Shown piece after piece: positions 9,859 through 21,560 of a stretch of DNA of 64,000 nucleotides. The position numbers and the translations under genes were made by a program. The DNA is taken from positions 124,001 through 188,000 of the forward strand of contig JAFEMH010002457.1 in NCBI GenBank assembly GCA_022495995.1, written 5' to 3'. Position 1 is the first letter of the stretch; every line of letters starts with the position of its first letter. This stretch comes from Adenophora triphylla var. japonica (lineage: Eukaryota > Streptophyta > Magnoliopsida > Asterales > Campanulaceae). The notes under the pieces were generated by a model. It worked only from the letters and a program-made list of their open reading frames with translations. It had not been told where the DNA came from and searched no databases.

Positions 9859-9936
9859 TTAATACAAACGGAGCCTTAATGATTAATTTTAGTTCAATTT
9901 TAATGGGCCGAGGACATTAGGGTCTGTGAAGATATA

Positions 9937-10203
9937 CTCCCTCTGTCTCGGTAATTGCTTCACCATTTTTTTTCGGTACATAAATTAAGGGTTTTAAAAA
10001 TGTTGTGAGTGTAATAGTAAAGTAAGAGAGAGAATGAGTAGAAAAAATAGTAAATTTGAAAAATATTGTGAGTGTAATAGTGAAATAGAAGAGAGAATGA
10101 GTGAGTTGAATAGTAAAGATTCTTTGCCAAAAAAGAAAAGGTGAAGCTTCTAATGGGACGCCCTTTTAAATAATTGGTGAAACTTTTATTTGAACGGAGG
10201 GAG
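9937..10203. mobile_element. Stowaway-like MITE
   Basis: Starts CTCCCTCTGTCTC, ends GAACGGAGGGAG, and is flanked by TA (9935-9936 and 10204-10205). The interior resembles the other Stowaway copies (gtgagtgtaatagt.aaagtaagagaga). Confidence 0.88.
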
Positions 10204-10301
10204 TATAAAACCCATGAATATCTACGCTTAACATTATCCTTTTCGTCCGTTTTTATAAACAAATGCATATGACTAAAATTACTTTTATATCTAATTGTAA
10301 G

Positions 10302-10961
10302 TGAACATATCAAAAGTGTCGAGCTGGGCCAAGCAAGTAAAGCCCAAACACAGACCGCCGTGGCATCCACATTCTTAATGAGTCTGGCCCAATCACCATA
10401 AGGCCCAAGGCCCGATAACAGGATCAGTCGACCTAAGCTCATTGTCCGACCTACAAGGTCCCGACCTAGCTTGATCCGACTCAATGATCCATACTATAAT
10501 TCGGGTACGATCCATGCTCTACCCTCCAGTCAGGTCGACCTAACTTCAATGGGTGACCTCGACCTTGTCAGCAAGCGTCGACCTAACTGACACAGACGCA
10601 CGTGCCTCAAATCTTTCCATAACCGGTTCCCTACAAATCAGGAGCCGTTACCGGACACGTTCCCATGACAAATAACTGTCCTTAAAATCTCGGAGCTCAT
10701 GTAGCCCTGTCATTAAACCACCTACATTCACTATAAATACATTGTCACTACTACGGTGCAAAGGTAACTGCTATTTTGTTATCAGAATTCTGTTATTCAA
10801 TACATTTTAGCTCTCAAATCATCAAATACTTACTCTCACGCCCGAGGGTCTAAGCCGGAGACACATCCGGCTAGTCGTGGGTTCTGATTTCAGGTCAAGG
10901 AGCCAGGTGATCAGTCCTGCCACGTGGAGGAATTTTGATAAGCACATTTCTTGCGGCATCA
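10302..10961 (+). mobile_element. 5' LTR of outer element
   Basis: 660 bp, TG..CA. The TATA box CTATAAATAC is at 10731-10740. Upstream are repeated GTCGACCTAA and CCGACCTA words (about 10428-10580). Confidence 0.95.
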
Positions 10962-10964
10962 GTT

Positions 10965-10982
10965 TGGTTCCATTGCCGGGAA
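10965..10982 (+). other. Primer-binding site of outer element, degenerate
   Basis: Three bases after the LTR, TGGTTCCATTGCCGGGAA resembles the complement of the tRNA-Asp 3' end (TGGCGCCGTTGCCGGGGA, from memory), with four differences. The tRNA identity is inferred. Confidence 0.55.
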
Positions 10983-11026
10983 ATCGTGCATAGCTTGACC
11001 TCGAAGTTTTTCTTCAATCCACAATC

Positions 11027-12700
11027 ATGGTAACCCCAAACGGGCATGTTACAGAGGCTTCTGACAAATTCAATGAAGTGAATGTCAACACCAACACCAA
11101 TGCTAATACCAATGCAAATGCTGATTTGCCCCCTCCTCCTCCTCCTCCTCTTCGTCATCATGCTAGGGCAACACGCTCTAACAGTGTAGGCCGATGGCGT
11201 AGGATTGCCAGACGCAAGGAGAGAGAAGCGACCCATGGAGGGGCAAGGAATTCCACCTCCTCCCAAACGGCCAACTGGACAGATGAATGCTGGAAATAGG
11301 GCAGGTCCCTCATCCAACCCACTAAGCAGGAAAGAAATGCTTATGGAACGAGCCAAGATATTGGCCGAGCTGTTAGCAATGGAGGAGGCTGAGCAGGCTG
11401 ACAGAAGGTCTGAGAGGGTGGCTCCATCCCAAGTTTCAAATAGGGAGCGTGCTAGGAGTAGTAGACCAAACGAAACTGTGGGACAAAACGTTGATCAAAG
11501 GATGGTGGTACGACCTCAATCACCTATCCATGTTCCAAGTGACGACCTAAGGGCTAGTCTCACTAGGAACAGGGAGCAAGAGGCACAGTCAGACTTGAGG
11601 ACGCAGTTGGAGGCCAACCGAAGCCGACGTGGTTCGCCTGCCAGGACACAGAGGTCACAGTCTCATAGGGACAGAATGGGCGCAGTCGCCTATAAGAGAG
11701 GAAGGCATGTGTCGCCACCTGCAGATGATAGGCGCAGGTCGCCACCCAGGGATGAAAGGCGCAGGTCGCCACTAAGAGACGACAGGAACAGATCACCAGT
11801 CCGATCAGAAAGGGCACCTTCTCACAGAGATAGGAGGAGCAGGCAGGTAACTCCCCCCAGAAGTGAAGGTCAGAGGTCGAATGTTGTTCCCCCTGCTGGA
11901 GAAGACAGACCTGATGCTAGGGAGTGGTTGCAATGGAAGAGAAAGTTTGAGCAATGGGAGTCAGAGAAGAAAAATGATACTGGAAAGGTCGAACGAATTG
12001 ACTTTGCTCTTCGACCCTTGTCCAAGGACTTGATTGACAGTCGACCTCCTGCCGGTTTTAGATTGCCCCTCCTAGAGAAGTACTCAGGGGCAACCAATGC
12101 AAAGAGCCATATACAGCACCTGGAAGCCACAATGTGCTTTGTCGCCAATGAAGACGACAATATGTGCAAAGCCCTCATAAGCACACTCACAGGGGCAGCC
12201 CTAACATGGTTCAATGGTTTGGCAGCTGGTAGCATCTCCACCTGGATGTGTTTGAGGACAAAATTCCTAGATCGCTTCTCGAATGCTGGAGCTCGAAAAA
12301 TGACAGTCACCGATCTAAATAACTTGGTGCAAGCAAAAAATGAAAGCTCGATGAGCTACTACACCAAGTTCAAAGAGATGGTTGACAAGATTGAGGAGGA
12401 TCTCACTGACAGGGAGGTGATCAATTGCTTCCGAAATGGCATTTCCTCGGCAGACATGGATTACGAGCTGACGATTCGTACAGTCACTACTCGATAGGAG
12501 TTGTTCGAGAAGGCTTATAATGTGGCATTAGCCGAGGAGAGGAAAGAAAAGAAGAACGGGAAAGGCCCCAAGACTGAGGTCGCCGATGACAAAAAAGACT
12601 CCACCAAAAATGAGGGAAACAATAAGAATGGCAAGAACAGGACCAGGGCGACAGAGAAGGTGCCTGAAGCTTTCACTCCCCTAACGGTGAGTTGAACAGA
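11027..12700 (+). pseudogene. gag: Gag of outer element, broken
   Basis: Structural capsid protein of the element. The likely start is the ATG at 11027 (MVTPNGHVTEA), which leads into a low-complexity N/T/A and proline stretch. The frame changes near 11200, and the main frame (from 11205) carries an Arg/Ser/Pro-rich region with repeated RRSPPRDERRRSP-like units. After it comes the capsid-like section EKYSGATNAKSHIQHLEATMCF..ALTWFNGL..SMSYYTKFKEM (the retrotrans_gag pattern). In-frame stops occur at 12495-12497 (TAG) and 12693-12695 (TGA). The frame continues through both into the FCQYHKDTGHLTEDFLGLKR zinc-finger-like motif of the next ORF. The stops look like point mutations of CAG/CGA- and TGG-type codons. 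Confidence 0.88.
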
Positions 12701-12704
12701 AATA

Positions 12705-14984
12705 ATGAATGCGGTCGAGCTGGCCCCACCAGTCCCAATGAACTCGGCCAATAAGTTCAGGAGGGACAACACCAAATTTTGTCAGTATCACAAAGATACG
12801 GGTCATCTAACAGAGGATTTCTTAGGCTTGAAGCGTATCATCCAGAGAATGGTCGATCAGGGAAGGCTCGACGCATATGTGAAAAGGCCTCAAGCAGGTG
12901 GAGACGATCAGCCAGCGGGTGGACAGCAAGGACCTAGACAACCCAGGTTGAACTTGGGAGTCATCACAGAGCAAGCCAGCAACACAGCCATAAAACATAA
13001 AATTTTTCAGCTCAACAAAGCCCCACATGTGCCGCCAAGGAATCACATTAGAGATGAGGTGATCAGCTTTTTTCCTCACGAGCTACCAACTAATATGGCG
13101 GCTAGAGAGCAAGTTCTCGTCATCCCGGGACTCATTGATGGATGTACGACGATCAGACTCCTAGTCGACACGGGGGCCTGTAAAGACATTCTGTTCTACA
13201 AGACGTTCCAAGAAATGGGACTCTCAAATGAGCAGCTTGAAAGGTACGATGGCGGGTTGGAGGGCTTCACCAATCACCGGGTTGACGCCAAAGGACAAAT
13301 TGAACTCGATGTCGACCTAGGCCAACATCCCTACAGGGTCGTTTCTAAGGTAAAATTTATTGTGATAGATGTGAACAGTGACTATGCCGCTATCCTAGGT
13401 ATTCCTGGTCAGGTCGCATTGGGAATGGTGGCGTCGATCCCTCATCAGCGAGTCAAATTTCCTACCCCTGCTGGAGTCGGTTGTGTACAAGGCACAGCTC
13501 GAGCATATCTAGACCATGTCCTACGAGAAAGAAAGAAGAGAGAGCTGGAGATTGAAACGGCGGAAGGATACTTAAAGCTGTCCCAGTCAGTCACCAAAAC
13601 TACTCGACTGTCAACGATCACCAATGTGGAGGAGTCGACCTATTGCTCAAATGAAGAGGTCATGGTTGAGTCGACACGTCACTCCGAAGCCACAGCGGTC
13701 GATCCAGATGTAGTTATGGTCGACCAAGTCGTCATAGGCAACCTATGCCTCCAGGTCATCAATAACTCGGGGGCCACCACCGATGAGATCGCCAATAAGC
13801 TAGATGACATGATAGCTGAGGAAGCTCCACATTTGGGGGCCGAAGAGAGACAAAAAGTGAAGGAGATCATCATTGAGACCCTACAGTTCAGAAAGGGTCC
13901 AGAGCTAGAGGCTGTTGACGAGCTAGAATCAGTGATCGCCAATCCTTCCTATCCCGAGCAGAAAATTCAAATAGGAAAGCAACTGTCAGCTGAAGAAAGG
14001 CTAGAAATCATCGAACTACTCAAAGAGAGCAATGATGTCTTCGCATGGCGAGTAGAAGACATGAGGGGAATCAAAGAGGAGGTCGCCGTTCATAGGATTG
14101 AGGTCAACCCGACTATAAAGCCCAGACCCCAGAAATTGAGAAGCTTCGCTCGTGATAAGGAAGAGGCCATAAAAGCTGAGGTACAAAAACTTTTAAGTGC
14201 AGGTATAATTAAAGAGGCCACTCATACAACCTGGTTGGCCAATGTGGTCATGGTGAAGAAGTCAAATGGCAAATGGAGAATGTGCGTCGACTTCACCACT
14301 CTAAACCTTGCTTGCCCGAAGGACAGCTATCCTCTTCCTAGAATCGACAAACTTGTTGATTCCAATGCTGGCCACTCTACCCTCAGCTTCCTAGATGCTT
14401 ACTCAGGTTACCACCAGATCAAAATGCACGAGGATGACATAGTGAAGACAGCCTTCCAAGCAGCGGGTGGTATCTATTGCTACACTATGATGCCGTTTGG
14501 ATTGAAGAATGCAGGGGCAACCTATCAACGCATGGTCAACAAGGTCTTTGCCTTACAGATTGGCCGAAACATGGAGGCCTACGTCGACGATATGGTCATC
14601 AAAATAAAGACCGGACGTCACGTGGTCGACCTAAAGGAAACGTTCGCCAACTTGAGAGCAAACGACATGAAGCTCAACCCTAGCAAGTGTGTCTTTGGAG
14701 TAGCAGCTGGCAAGTTCCTTGGATTTATGGTGTCCCAACGAGGTATAGAAGCTAACCCGGAGAAGATCAAGGCTCTAGTCGACATGAAGGAACCTACAAA
14801 TGTAAAGGAGATGCATCGACTTAACGGCAGGGTGGCAGCCCTAGGTCGTTTTATAGCCAAGTCGGCTGAAAGGTCTCTCCCTTTTTTCAAGGCTTTGAGA
14901 GGGATGAAAAATTTGAGTGGACGGCCGAATGTCATTCGTCGTTCCAACAACTCAAAGATTATCTCGCTACTCCACCTCTTCTGA
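12705..14984 (+). CDS. pol: Gag C terminus, protease and reverse transcriptase of outer element
   Basis: 759 codons in the gag frame. The N terminus has CX2H-type FCQYHKDTGHLTEDF. The aspartic protease motif LLVDTGACKDILFY lies near nucleotide 13155, with AAILGIPG downstream. The RT starts with the usual PRPQKLRSFARDKEEAIKAEV lead. It has WRMCVDFTTLNLACPKDSYP, FLDAYSGYHQI and MPFGLKNAGATYQRMVN, then the catalytic AYVDDMV near 14580. After it come LNPSKCVFGVAAGKFLGF and the thumb/connection region. A one-base frameshift near 14912 ends this frame, and RNase H continues in frame 2 from about 14910. Core RT residues look intact. This is the best-preserved coding part of the element. Confidence 0.92.
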   Translation: MNAVELAPPVPMNSANKFRRDNTKFCQYHKDTGHLTEDFLGLKRIIQRMVDQGRLDAYVKRPQAGGDDQPAGGQQGPRQPRLNLGVITEQASNTAIKHKIFQLNKAPHVPPRNHIRDEVISFFPHELPTNMAAREQVLVIPGLIDGCTTIRLLVDTGACKDILFYKTFQEMGLSNEQLERYDGGLEGFTNHRVDAKGQIELDVDLGQHPYRVVSKVKFIVIDVNSDYAAILGIPGQVALGMVASIPHQRVKFPTPAGVGCVQGTARAYLDHVLRERKKRELEIETAEGYLKLSQSVTKTTRLSTITNVEESTYCSNEEVMVESTRHSEATAVDPDVVMVDQVVIGNLCLQVINNSGATTDEIANKLDDMIAEEAPHLGAEERQKVKEIIIETLQFRKGPELEAVDELESVIANPSYPEQKIQIGKQLSAEERLEIIELLKESNDVFAWRVEDMRGIKEEVAVHRIEVNPTIKPRPQKLRSFARDKEEAIKAEVQKLLSAGIIKEATHTTWLANVVMVKKSNGKWRMCVDFTTLNLACPKDSYPLPRIDKLVDSNAGHSTLSFLDAYSGYHQIKMHEDDIVKTAFQAAGGIYCYTMMPFGLKNAGATYQRMVNKVFALQIGRNMEAYVDDMVIKIKTGRHVVDLKETFANLRANDMKLNPSKCVFGVAAGKFLGFMVSQRGIEANPEKIKALVDMKEPTNVKEMHRLNGRVAALGRFIAKSAERSLPFFKALRGMKNLSGRPNVIRRSNNSKIISLLHLF

Positions 14985-15907
14985 GTAGCCCGACCACTGG
15001 AGAAACTTTGTTCTTGTACCTGTCTGTGGGAAACAGGGCAGTGGCAGCAGTTTTGGTTCGAGAGGAAGAAGGGCTTCAAAAGCCAGTTTACTATGTTAGC
15101 AAGGCCCTATCAGATGTAGAGGGCAGATATTACAATGCAGAAAAGGTCGCATATGCTCTAGTCGTGGCTTCAAGGAAGCTGCAAGCTTATTTCTTGGCTC
15201 ACCCTATAGTGGTACTCACGAATGCACCCTTGAGGAAAATTCTTCATAAGCCAGAAAGTTCAGGTCGCTTACTCAATTGGTCAATTGCCCTCACGGAATT
15301 CGACATCGAGTATCGACCTCGAAAGGTGTTAAAGGCTCAAGCCCTAGCAGATTTCTTGGTCGAGCTTACGTTCACCAAGGAAGACAGCGAGGTACGAGCT
15401 CAAAAGGAAAAAGCCAAGGGAAAAGAACAAGAGTTCCAGCCCGTCACTACTTTACCCGACGATTGTTGGAAGGTTTATTCAGATGGGTCAGCTACGAAGA
15501 GCGTCAGCAGAGCTGGAATTGTTCTCATCGAGCCAGAATCTGGGACAGTATATGAGGAGTCACTAAGGTTCAAGTTCGATGCATCCAACAATCAGGCGGA
15601 GTATGAAGCTCTGATAGCAGCCATAGAGTATGCCAAGTGCTTTGGAGCGATTAAAATCATGGCGTACTGTGTTTCTCAATTAATAGTCAACCAAGTCAGA
15701 GGTGAGTATGAGGTGCTAAACTCCACCTTAGTCAAGTACTTCGACCTGGTGAAGGAACTGGTGAAGGAATTGGAATTCTGGGATATTCAGAGGATTAGTC
15801 TAGAAGATAATGAGTTGGCTGACTTACTCTCAAAGCTAGCCACTTCAGACGAGCCACATGAAGAGCCCATCTCTTACCTTGAGAGCCCAGCTTATGAAAG
15901 GGTCTAA
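14910..15907 (+). pseudogene. RNase H region of outer element, with a catalytic-residue loss
   Basis: Continues RT in a shifted frame. The first module has the RT-connection RNase H motifs VLVREEEGLQKPVYYVSKALSD and SSGRLLNWSIALTEFDIEYRPR. The second module is the additional RNase H typical of Tat elements. It has VYSDGSATKSVSRAGIVL (first Asp present), ASNNQAEYEALIAAIEYA (Glu present), AYCVSQLIVNQVRGEYE, and ELADLLSKLA (last Asp present). In the family the third motif is normally SDSQL; here Val replaces the catalytic Asp, so this module should be inactive. The frame ends with TAA at 15905-15907. Confidence 0.88.
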
Positions 15908-17190
15908 ATTCAATGCATAGAAGACTCCTCGAGAAATTGGGTTTATGAGAAGTGTTGGATCGAAGAAATGAAGGCGTACCTAGAAAGTGGCGAGCTGCCT
16001 GAGGACGAGAAGAAAGCTCGAGCTATCAAAAAGAAAGCTCCGAGGTATGTTATCCAAGGAGACATGCTATTCAGAAGATCATACACTAGGCCTTTGTTGA
16101 AGTGCATCCACCCTCAAGAGATCACTCAGTTAATGCATGAGGTGCATAGTGGAATTTGTGGCGGACACCCGAGGGCCAGAACTCTAGCTGACAAGTTAAT
16201 CACTTTGGGGTATTACTGGCCACACATGAGAGCTGACACGCATGACTTTGTTCAACAATGTGATCAATGCCAAAGGTTTGCTAACCTACCTCATATGCCT
16301 ACAACGGAGCAGACTCCTGTGATCGCTACTTGGCCATTTGATATGTGGGGCGTCGACTTGATTGGACCCTTCCCCCCCGCCTGAGGAAATTGCAAGTATG
16401 TGATCGTTGCAATCGACTACTTCACCAAGTGGGTTGAAGCTAAGCCACCAGCTCGAATAACAGAGGAAAACGCAATCAACTTCATACATGACTTCATCTA
16501 TTGTCGATTTGGGATCCCTCGAGCTATAGTTTCAGACAACGGGCTACAGTTCTCCCGAGCCTTTGAAGAAGAAATGAATAGAGAGTGGGGGTCAAACATT
16601 GGCAGTCATCCGTTGCATACCCTCAAGGAAATGGGCAAGCTGAAGCAGCGAACATGCTCGTACTCTCCTCACTAAAGACAGGCCTGGTAGGTTGACGTAG
16701 AAACTGGTTAGACGAACTCCCCCTTGCTCTCTGGAAAGTTCGCACAACCACTCGGGGGCCTACGGGGGAAACCCCATTTGCTCTTGCATATGGGTCAGAG
16801 GCCATGGCTCCAGCTGAGTTGAGGTTTCCTACAGCCAGAGTGACCTTCTTCGATCAGGAGCAGAACGACATTAACAGATTGATTGACTTGGATTTAGTCG
16901 ACGAGAAGCGAGACACAGCTTACCTTCGGATGGTCAACTACAAGAAGTGAACTAAAAGTTATCACGACAAGAAGGTGAAGACAAGATCATTCCAAATAGG
17001 GGATCATGTGTTGAGAAATATTGAAGCAACTGGAAGGAGACCCAAACAAAATAAACTATCTCCCAACTGGGAAGGTCCCTGCATTGTTACTCGAGTCATC
17101 AAAGAGGGGACTTACATGATAGCTCATCTAGACGGTGAAAAATTGAAGCATCCATGGCATGCTACTCACCTCATCAAGTATTACTTCTAG
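15908..17190 (+). pseudogene. Integrase of outer element, broken
   Basis: Inserts element cDNA into chromosomes. The HHCC zinc-binding domain is visible (EVHSGICGGHPRARTLADKL..YYWP...CDQCQRF, about 16138-16275). A TGA stop follows at 16382-16384. The catalytic core shows WGVDLIGPFP (first Asp) and FGIPRAIVSDNGLQF (second Asp). A frameshift near 16600 then puts the Glu motif (NGQAEAAN-like) out of frame, with further stops at about 16695 and 16948. The C-terminal part ETPFALAYGSEAMAPAE and the domain LSPNWEGPCIVTRVIKEGTYMI are recognisable up to the stop at 17188-17190. Confidence 0.88.
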
Positions 17191-17319
17191 TTCGACTCCT
17201 AGTCCAGTTAGTAAGCTAAGGCAATCTGCAAGATTGGAATTTTTCATAGTTCTAGCTTTCCATTGATGTAAACGTTTTCCTACTTCAATAAAAATGCAGT
17301 TCTACTCGACCAAACATTG

Positions 17320-17815
17320 TGTTACATTAACTTCAATGAGCTCGACTCTTAGTCAGCTCCGTTTTAACAAGCTCGATTCTTAATCAGCTTTGTCCCTTGA
17401 ACAAGTCCGACTCTTAGTCGAATAACTTCAACGAGCTCGACTCTTAGTCAGCTCCGTTTTAAAAAGCTCAATTCTTAATCAGCTTTGTTCCTTAAACAAG
17501 TTCAACTCTTATTCGACTAACTTCAACGAGCTCGACTCTTAGTCAGCTCCATTTTAAAAAGCTCGATTCTTAATCTTCTTTGTTCCTTAAACAAGTTCAA
17601 CTCTTAGTCGACTAACTTCGACGAGCTCGACTCTTAGTTAGCTACGTTTTAACAAGCTCGATTCTTAATCAGCTTTGTTCCTTAAACAAGTTCGACTCTT
17701 AGTCAACTTAGTTCAACGAGCTCGACTCTTAGTCAGCTCCGTTTTAATAAACTCGATTCGTAATCAGTTTTGTTTCTTCGCAAGGCCGACTCTTAGTCGA
17801 CTTTGTCCTAACAAG
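17320..17815. repeat. Tandem array, about 97-bp unit, 5 copies
   Basis: Units run cttcaacgagctcgactctt..agtcagctccgttttaa.aagctcgattcttaatcagctttgttcct.aacaagt and then a third ctcttagtcg. Each unit is itself three related about-32-bp subrepeats. This is the 3' hypervariable region of the outer element. Confidence 0.88.
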
Positions 17816-18006
17816 GTTGCCTACTCATCAAAAGATAACTCGACCAAAGTCTTAAAGTGACTTATTCGTTTTATTGCATCTAGCTCGACATAAACATGCA
17901 GAAATTAGAAGCATACAACAAGCAAGGATATAAGGTCAGCTACGATTGCATATAAATAAGTCTCCCAAAAGCGGGCCAAGACTTGTGCAAAAAAAGAGAT
18001 ACGAAG

Positions 18007-18607
18007 TGTTTTGGTAGAAAAAACAATAGAGTAGAATCTTAACTTTTTTTAGTGTGTGGATTGGACAATAAGGAGGGGACTGTGGAATTCGACTATATGG
18101 AACAAAAGCACGAAAAATAGATAATGACACCACGATTTGTTAACGAGGAAAACCTTGGAGGTGACAACCTCTTTGGAAAAAACCCCGGGAGTTAGGTCTC
18201 CAACCTTAAAAGTTTCACTATAATGATCAAGAATACAACTTTGGAAGATAATGGAGAGGATTACAAGAGCTTGTGTGTAGAGTGTGTGCGTGTGAGCATT
18301 AGTGTATGTTCCGTCTCCATTTCCCCTTAAATACAAGTAAATATGAAGCAGTCAATACGGTTCCTACAATCTCGGGATTTTGGCTTATCCTTTCAACCTC
18401 TGTGAGACCAAGTCGCCCTAGCTGTTGAAGGTCCGTTGAACGTCTTTGGAGAATATCCCGCATTCCTCTCTTAATTACCGAAAAATAAGAATAAGAATAT
18501 TAGGAAATATTAAATAAGTAAATATTAGAACAATACTTACAGTGTAATGACATCTTGATATGCAGGATCAACTGAAGATGTCACCATGTTGAAAAATACC
18601 CACAACA
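18007..18607 (-). mobile_element. 3' LTR of nested element
   Basis: 601 bp. Compared with 27163-27766 it differs by a limited number of substitutions and small indels. It contains the inverted pair GACATCTT/AAGATGTC near 18551-18582. Confidence 0.95.
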
Positions 18608-18624
18608 ATTTGTCCCCAAAAACA
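18608..18624 (-). other. Polypurine tract of nested element
   Basis: On the minus strand gtttttggggacaaat ends exactly at the LTR start TGTTGTGG. Confidence 0.75.
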
Positions 18625-18936
18625 TTTGACTATGTTGGCAACTGAAGAGGCAAAATGTTTTTCTTTCGAATTAATTGTTCAACTGCCCGCTCTGCCTGAT
18701 GGGATGTTTTAGGAATACGTGGCGTCAAATGGACGGTTGGGGAGAAGGGTCTGGAAAGTAACTTTTTTGAAAAAGAATCCTTTTTCTTTTTAATAACCGC
18801 TTGGTAAGATCATTTAGACTTCTCAAAGCTTCTTTTTCACCTCCATTGGCCTACGGCGCCGTTCATCTTCAAGGTAAAACTTCTCCGTTTCTCACCTTCT
18901 TCCTTTGCCTATTTTTCTCCTTTTGCTCTGTCAACT

Positions 18937-20650
18937 ATGGGTAGGACCAGGTGGTCCTCGACCAAAACCAAGAGTGTCCCAACCCCACAAGGCCCCAAAG
19001 AAATTAGTCTCGATGACTTCGTTTGCGAAAACCTTCTTGCAAAACCAGACGAGGAGACTTGCTTATTTAGTGATTCCCAAGTAGAGTCTATGAAACAACA
19101 ATGCTACTTCCCAAATGGTACAATTTTTCATCCTTTTTCCGTGAAGCTTAGGTCTTATTATGTTTCCCGCAAATGGATCTGTTTCTTTGAGTATCCTTTT
19201 CTTCTAGGGTTCAGCTACCCTTTTCCTTTGTTGGTTTCTGAGTTCTTCCAAAAAACCCAACTCGCTTATGCTCAACTGATGCCGATGGCTTGGCGAGTTT
19301 TTGCTTTTGTCATTAAAGTGAACCGAGAAAATGGACTAAGCCTAGGGCTCCATGAAATCGCATATTCGTACGACCTTCAACCCTTTGGTTCCAAAAGATA
19401 CCTTTTTAGAAAGAGGTCAGGTAGAAGTTCCTTGATGAGCACCACATCTTCCAGTGATAGGGGATGGAAGAATAGATTTTTCTTTGTTGATAGGATGTCT
19501 ATTGGAGAAAAGGATGAGATATCGAGCCAATGGAACAAGGGAGGTACTTAAATTCTTACTTTTGTGACTTCTGTTCTTGAGACAAAGCCGAATTGTAATT
19601 GTTCTTGCTTTTATGCAGATATCGATTGGGGAGAATTGTTTCCACCTGCCGAAGACACTCTAACCAAGATTGAAGAATTTTTCGGGCTCCCTCCAGATAA
19701 GAGATCTCCTAAGGGTTTGTTGGAAGCATCTTCGACTATCCGGAAGACCTAAAGGCCTCTACTTCGCAATTATGTCCACCCAGGTAAGCATGGTGTCTCT
19801 TTACCTTTGCTAATTGTTATCAATTTGATGCGTTAATCTTTGTTGACAATATCTATATGTCCATGCAGTCTCCAAACCGGTAGTTTCAGGATCTGACTTT
19901 GACCTTGATGATATTGAGGCTATGTTCACTGAGCCTGTTGTTAAGATCGAAATGAAACCTCCACCTGCCCCTAAGAAGATTCCTGTTCCGAATGAGAGCA
20001 TAGGTATTGGCTCTAGGGTAAGGAAGAGAAAAGCGATTCAAGAGGAGGTGGTTGAAGTTGAAGATACTTTTGAAGAAATGTCCGTAGGAGATTTTAAAAA
20101 GAAATGCATGAGTTTCACAACCGGGGTAAGATAATATTAAATGGGTTTGTCTTGTTTCCAAAGTTTTATAAGACCTTTTGATATCGAGTGCATTATTTTA
20201 CAGGCAGTAGGACTTTTGGAAGGTCTGGTAAAGGAAACGGAGATATTGAAGAAGAAATCCAAGGCGGATATTGCTTTGGTCAAGAAAGAGAAGACAATGT
20301 TGGAGAATAAGATAAAAGAGCACGAGAAAACCTTAGAGCAACAAGTTAAGTTCTTTGTGAGCAAGAGCAAACGGTAAAGGATTTCTTGAATAGCTTGGCG
20401 AAAAGCGAGGATGATCATAACAAAGAGATAGCGAGACGTGAAGAATTCACAAACCAGGCTGCGGCAAAAAGCTGTCTCTCAATGCAAGGTAAAAATGATG
20501 AAGGAGTATCGGGAAGGGAAGGGCGATACTTGGGATATCAATAGGGAATGTGCCTATTTGTTTAAGTTGACAGGTGAGGTGACGGATGAGGGCGAGGTGT
20601 CGTCAAGTCCGTATGAAGCGATCGTTAAGGATGCACCAGTAGTTGGATAA
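18937..20650 (+). pseudogene. Antisense Transposase_28-like/coiled-coil ORF of nested element
   Basis: Exon-like pieces on the strand opposite to gag-pol. Exon 1 (18937-19551) has FPNGTIFHPFSVKLRSYY, FPLLVSEFFQKTQLAYAQLMPMAWRVFAFVI and GWKNRFFFVDRM. This is the pattern of the plant Transposase_28 family (putative gypsy-type transposon). Further exons follow acceptor-like cag sites near 19618, 19868 and 20203. They include DWGELFPPAEDTLTKIEEFF, a basic stretch RVRKRKAIQEE, and a coiled coil ETEILKKKSKADIALVKKEKT. Frames break between exons, so some damage is likely. The family name includes transposase but no catalytic activity is established. The domain order matches the antisense ORF of the outer element. 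Confidence 0.7.
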
Positions 20651-21560
20651 GTGAACCCAAATGCAACACCTGCGGCAGAAGCCACCTAAAAAATAAGGTA
20701 AAAGAACTTTGTTCTTGGTCTTTTGATGATGTTACTGGGGTGGAATCCCTTAAAACAATTTTTATTTTCGTTTGGTTATGTAATGGGTCCATAAGGACCA
20801 AAGACAATCTCTTTTACGTGTTGGGTTGGTCCAACACTTTTGCATTTTTATTGTTGGTAGCTTGGATATTTTATGATTACTTTAATCTGGTTAACGTTTA
20901 GTAGTTTTCAAGCATGTCAAGGCTTGTTTCTTTTTGGATTAGATTTTTCTTTGGATGATTCTTTGTTATGCTCATAAGGTGACATGATAGTATGCCAAAA
21001 CGGTAGGTACTTAAGATGACACGTATATGCCATAAATCGTAGATACTTCAGATGACACGTATATGTCATAACCATAAGAATAATACGTAAGATCAATCAT
21101 CCAACTGAGTGGGAATGGGTAAGCTATATGAGTTTACCCATATAGGCCCACCCCACACCTCAATTAGAAAGATAACTTGCGCTCCAGGCGAAGGTGTGGT
21201 AACCTAATATCTTAAGAAAGAGGTAATTAACTCATTAAACCTTAGAAGGGATTGTGTACCTTTACTTGAGAAGAGATGGCCAGTCTCTAACGGAGGAGAA
21301 AACGTTGTTCTTTGCGCGCATTCGACATGTCCCCATGTAAATATGTCAATACCTCATAAGACAGAAACATGTTAAAACGGACGCCAACTAAGGTTGACGT
21401 CTCTCCACAAAGTACGTTAGTGACATCTTAATTTGTAAAGAATTAAAAAGGTGCATAGGAAAAGAAAGGTTGCAACGAATTAAAAGACGATCCATACCTG
21501 GAAAGATGAGTTCATGGGGAATTTTGTTTAAACGTAATACCTTTTAAGATGAATGGCGTT
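20651..21560. other. Non-coding spacer in nested element
   Basis: Between the end of the antisense ORF and the 3' end of pol. Short direct repeats occur near 20990-21070 (gatgacacgtatatg.cataa twice). No ORF is supported. Confidence 0.5.

Noticed and set aside
11027..11299. Separate small gene upstream of the outer gag
   Set aside because: Its NTNANTN/PPPPPP stretch leads straight into the gag frame after a one-base shift; it is better explained as the gag N terminus.
18937..20650. Host gene lying between retrotransposon remnants
   Set aside because: It lies inside the exact LTR-to-LTR limits of the nested element, and its domain order repeats in the outer element, so it is an element-encoded antisense ORF.
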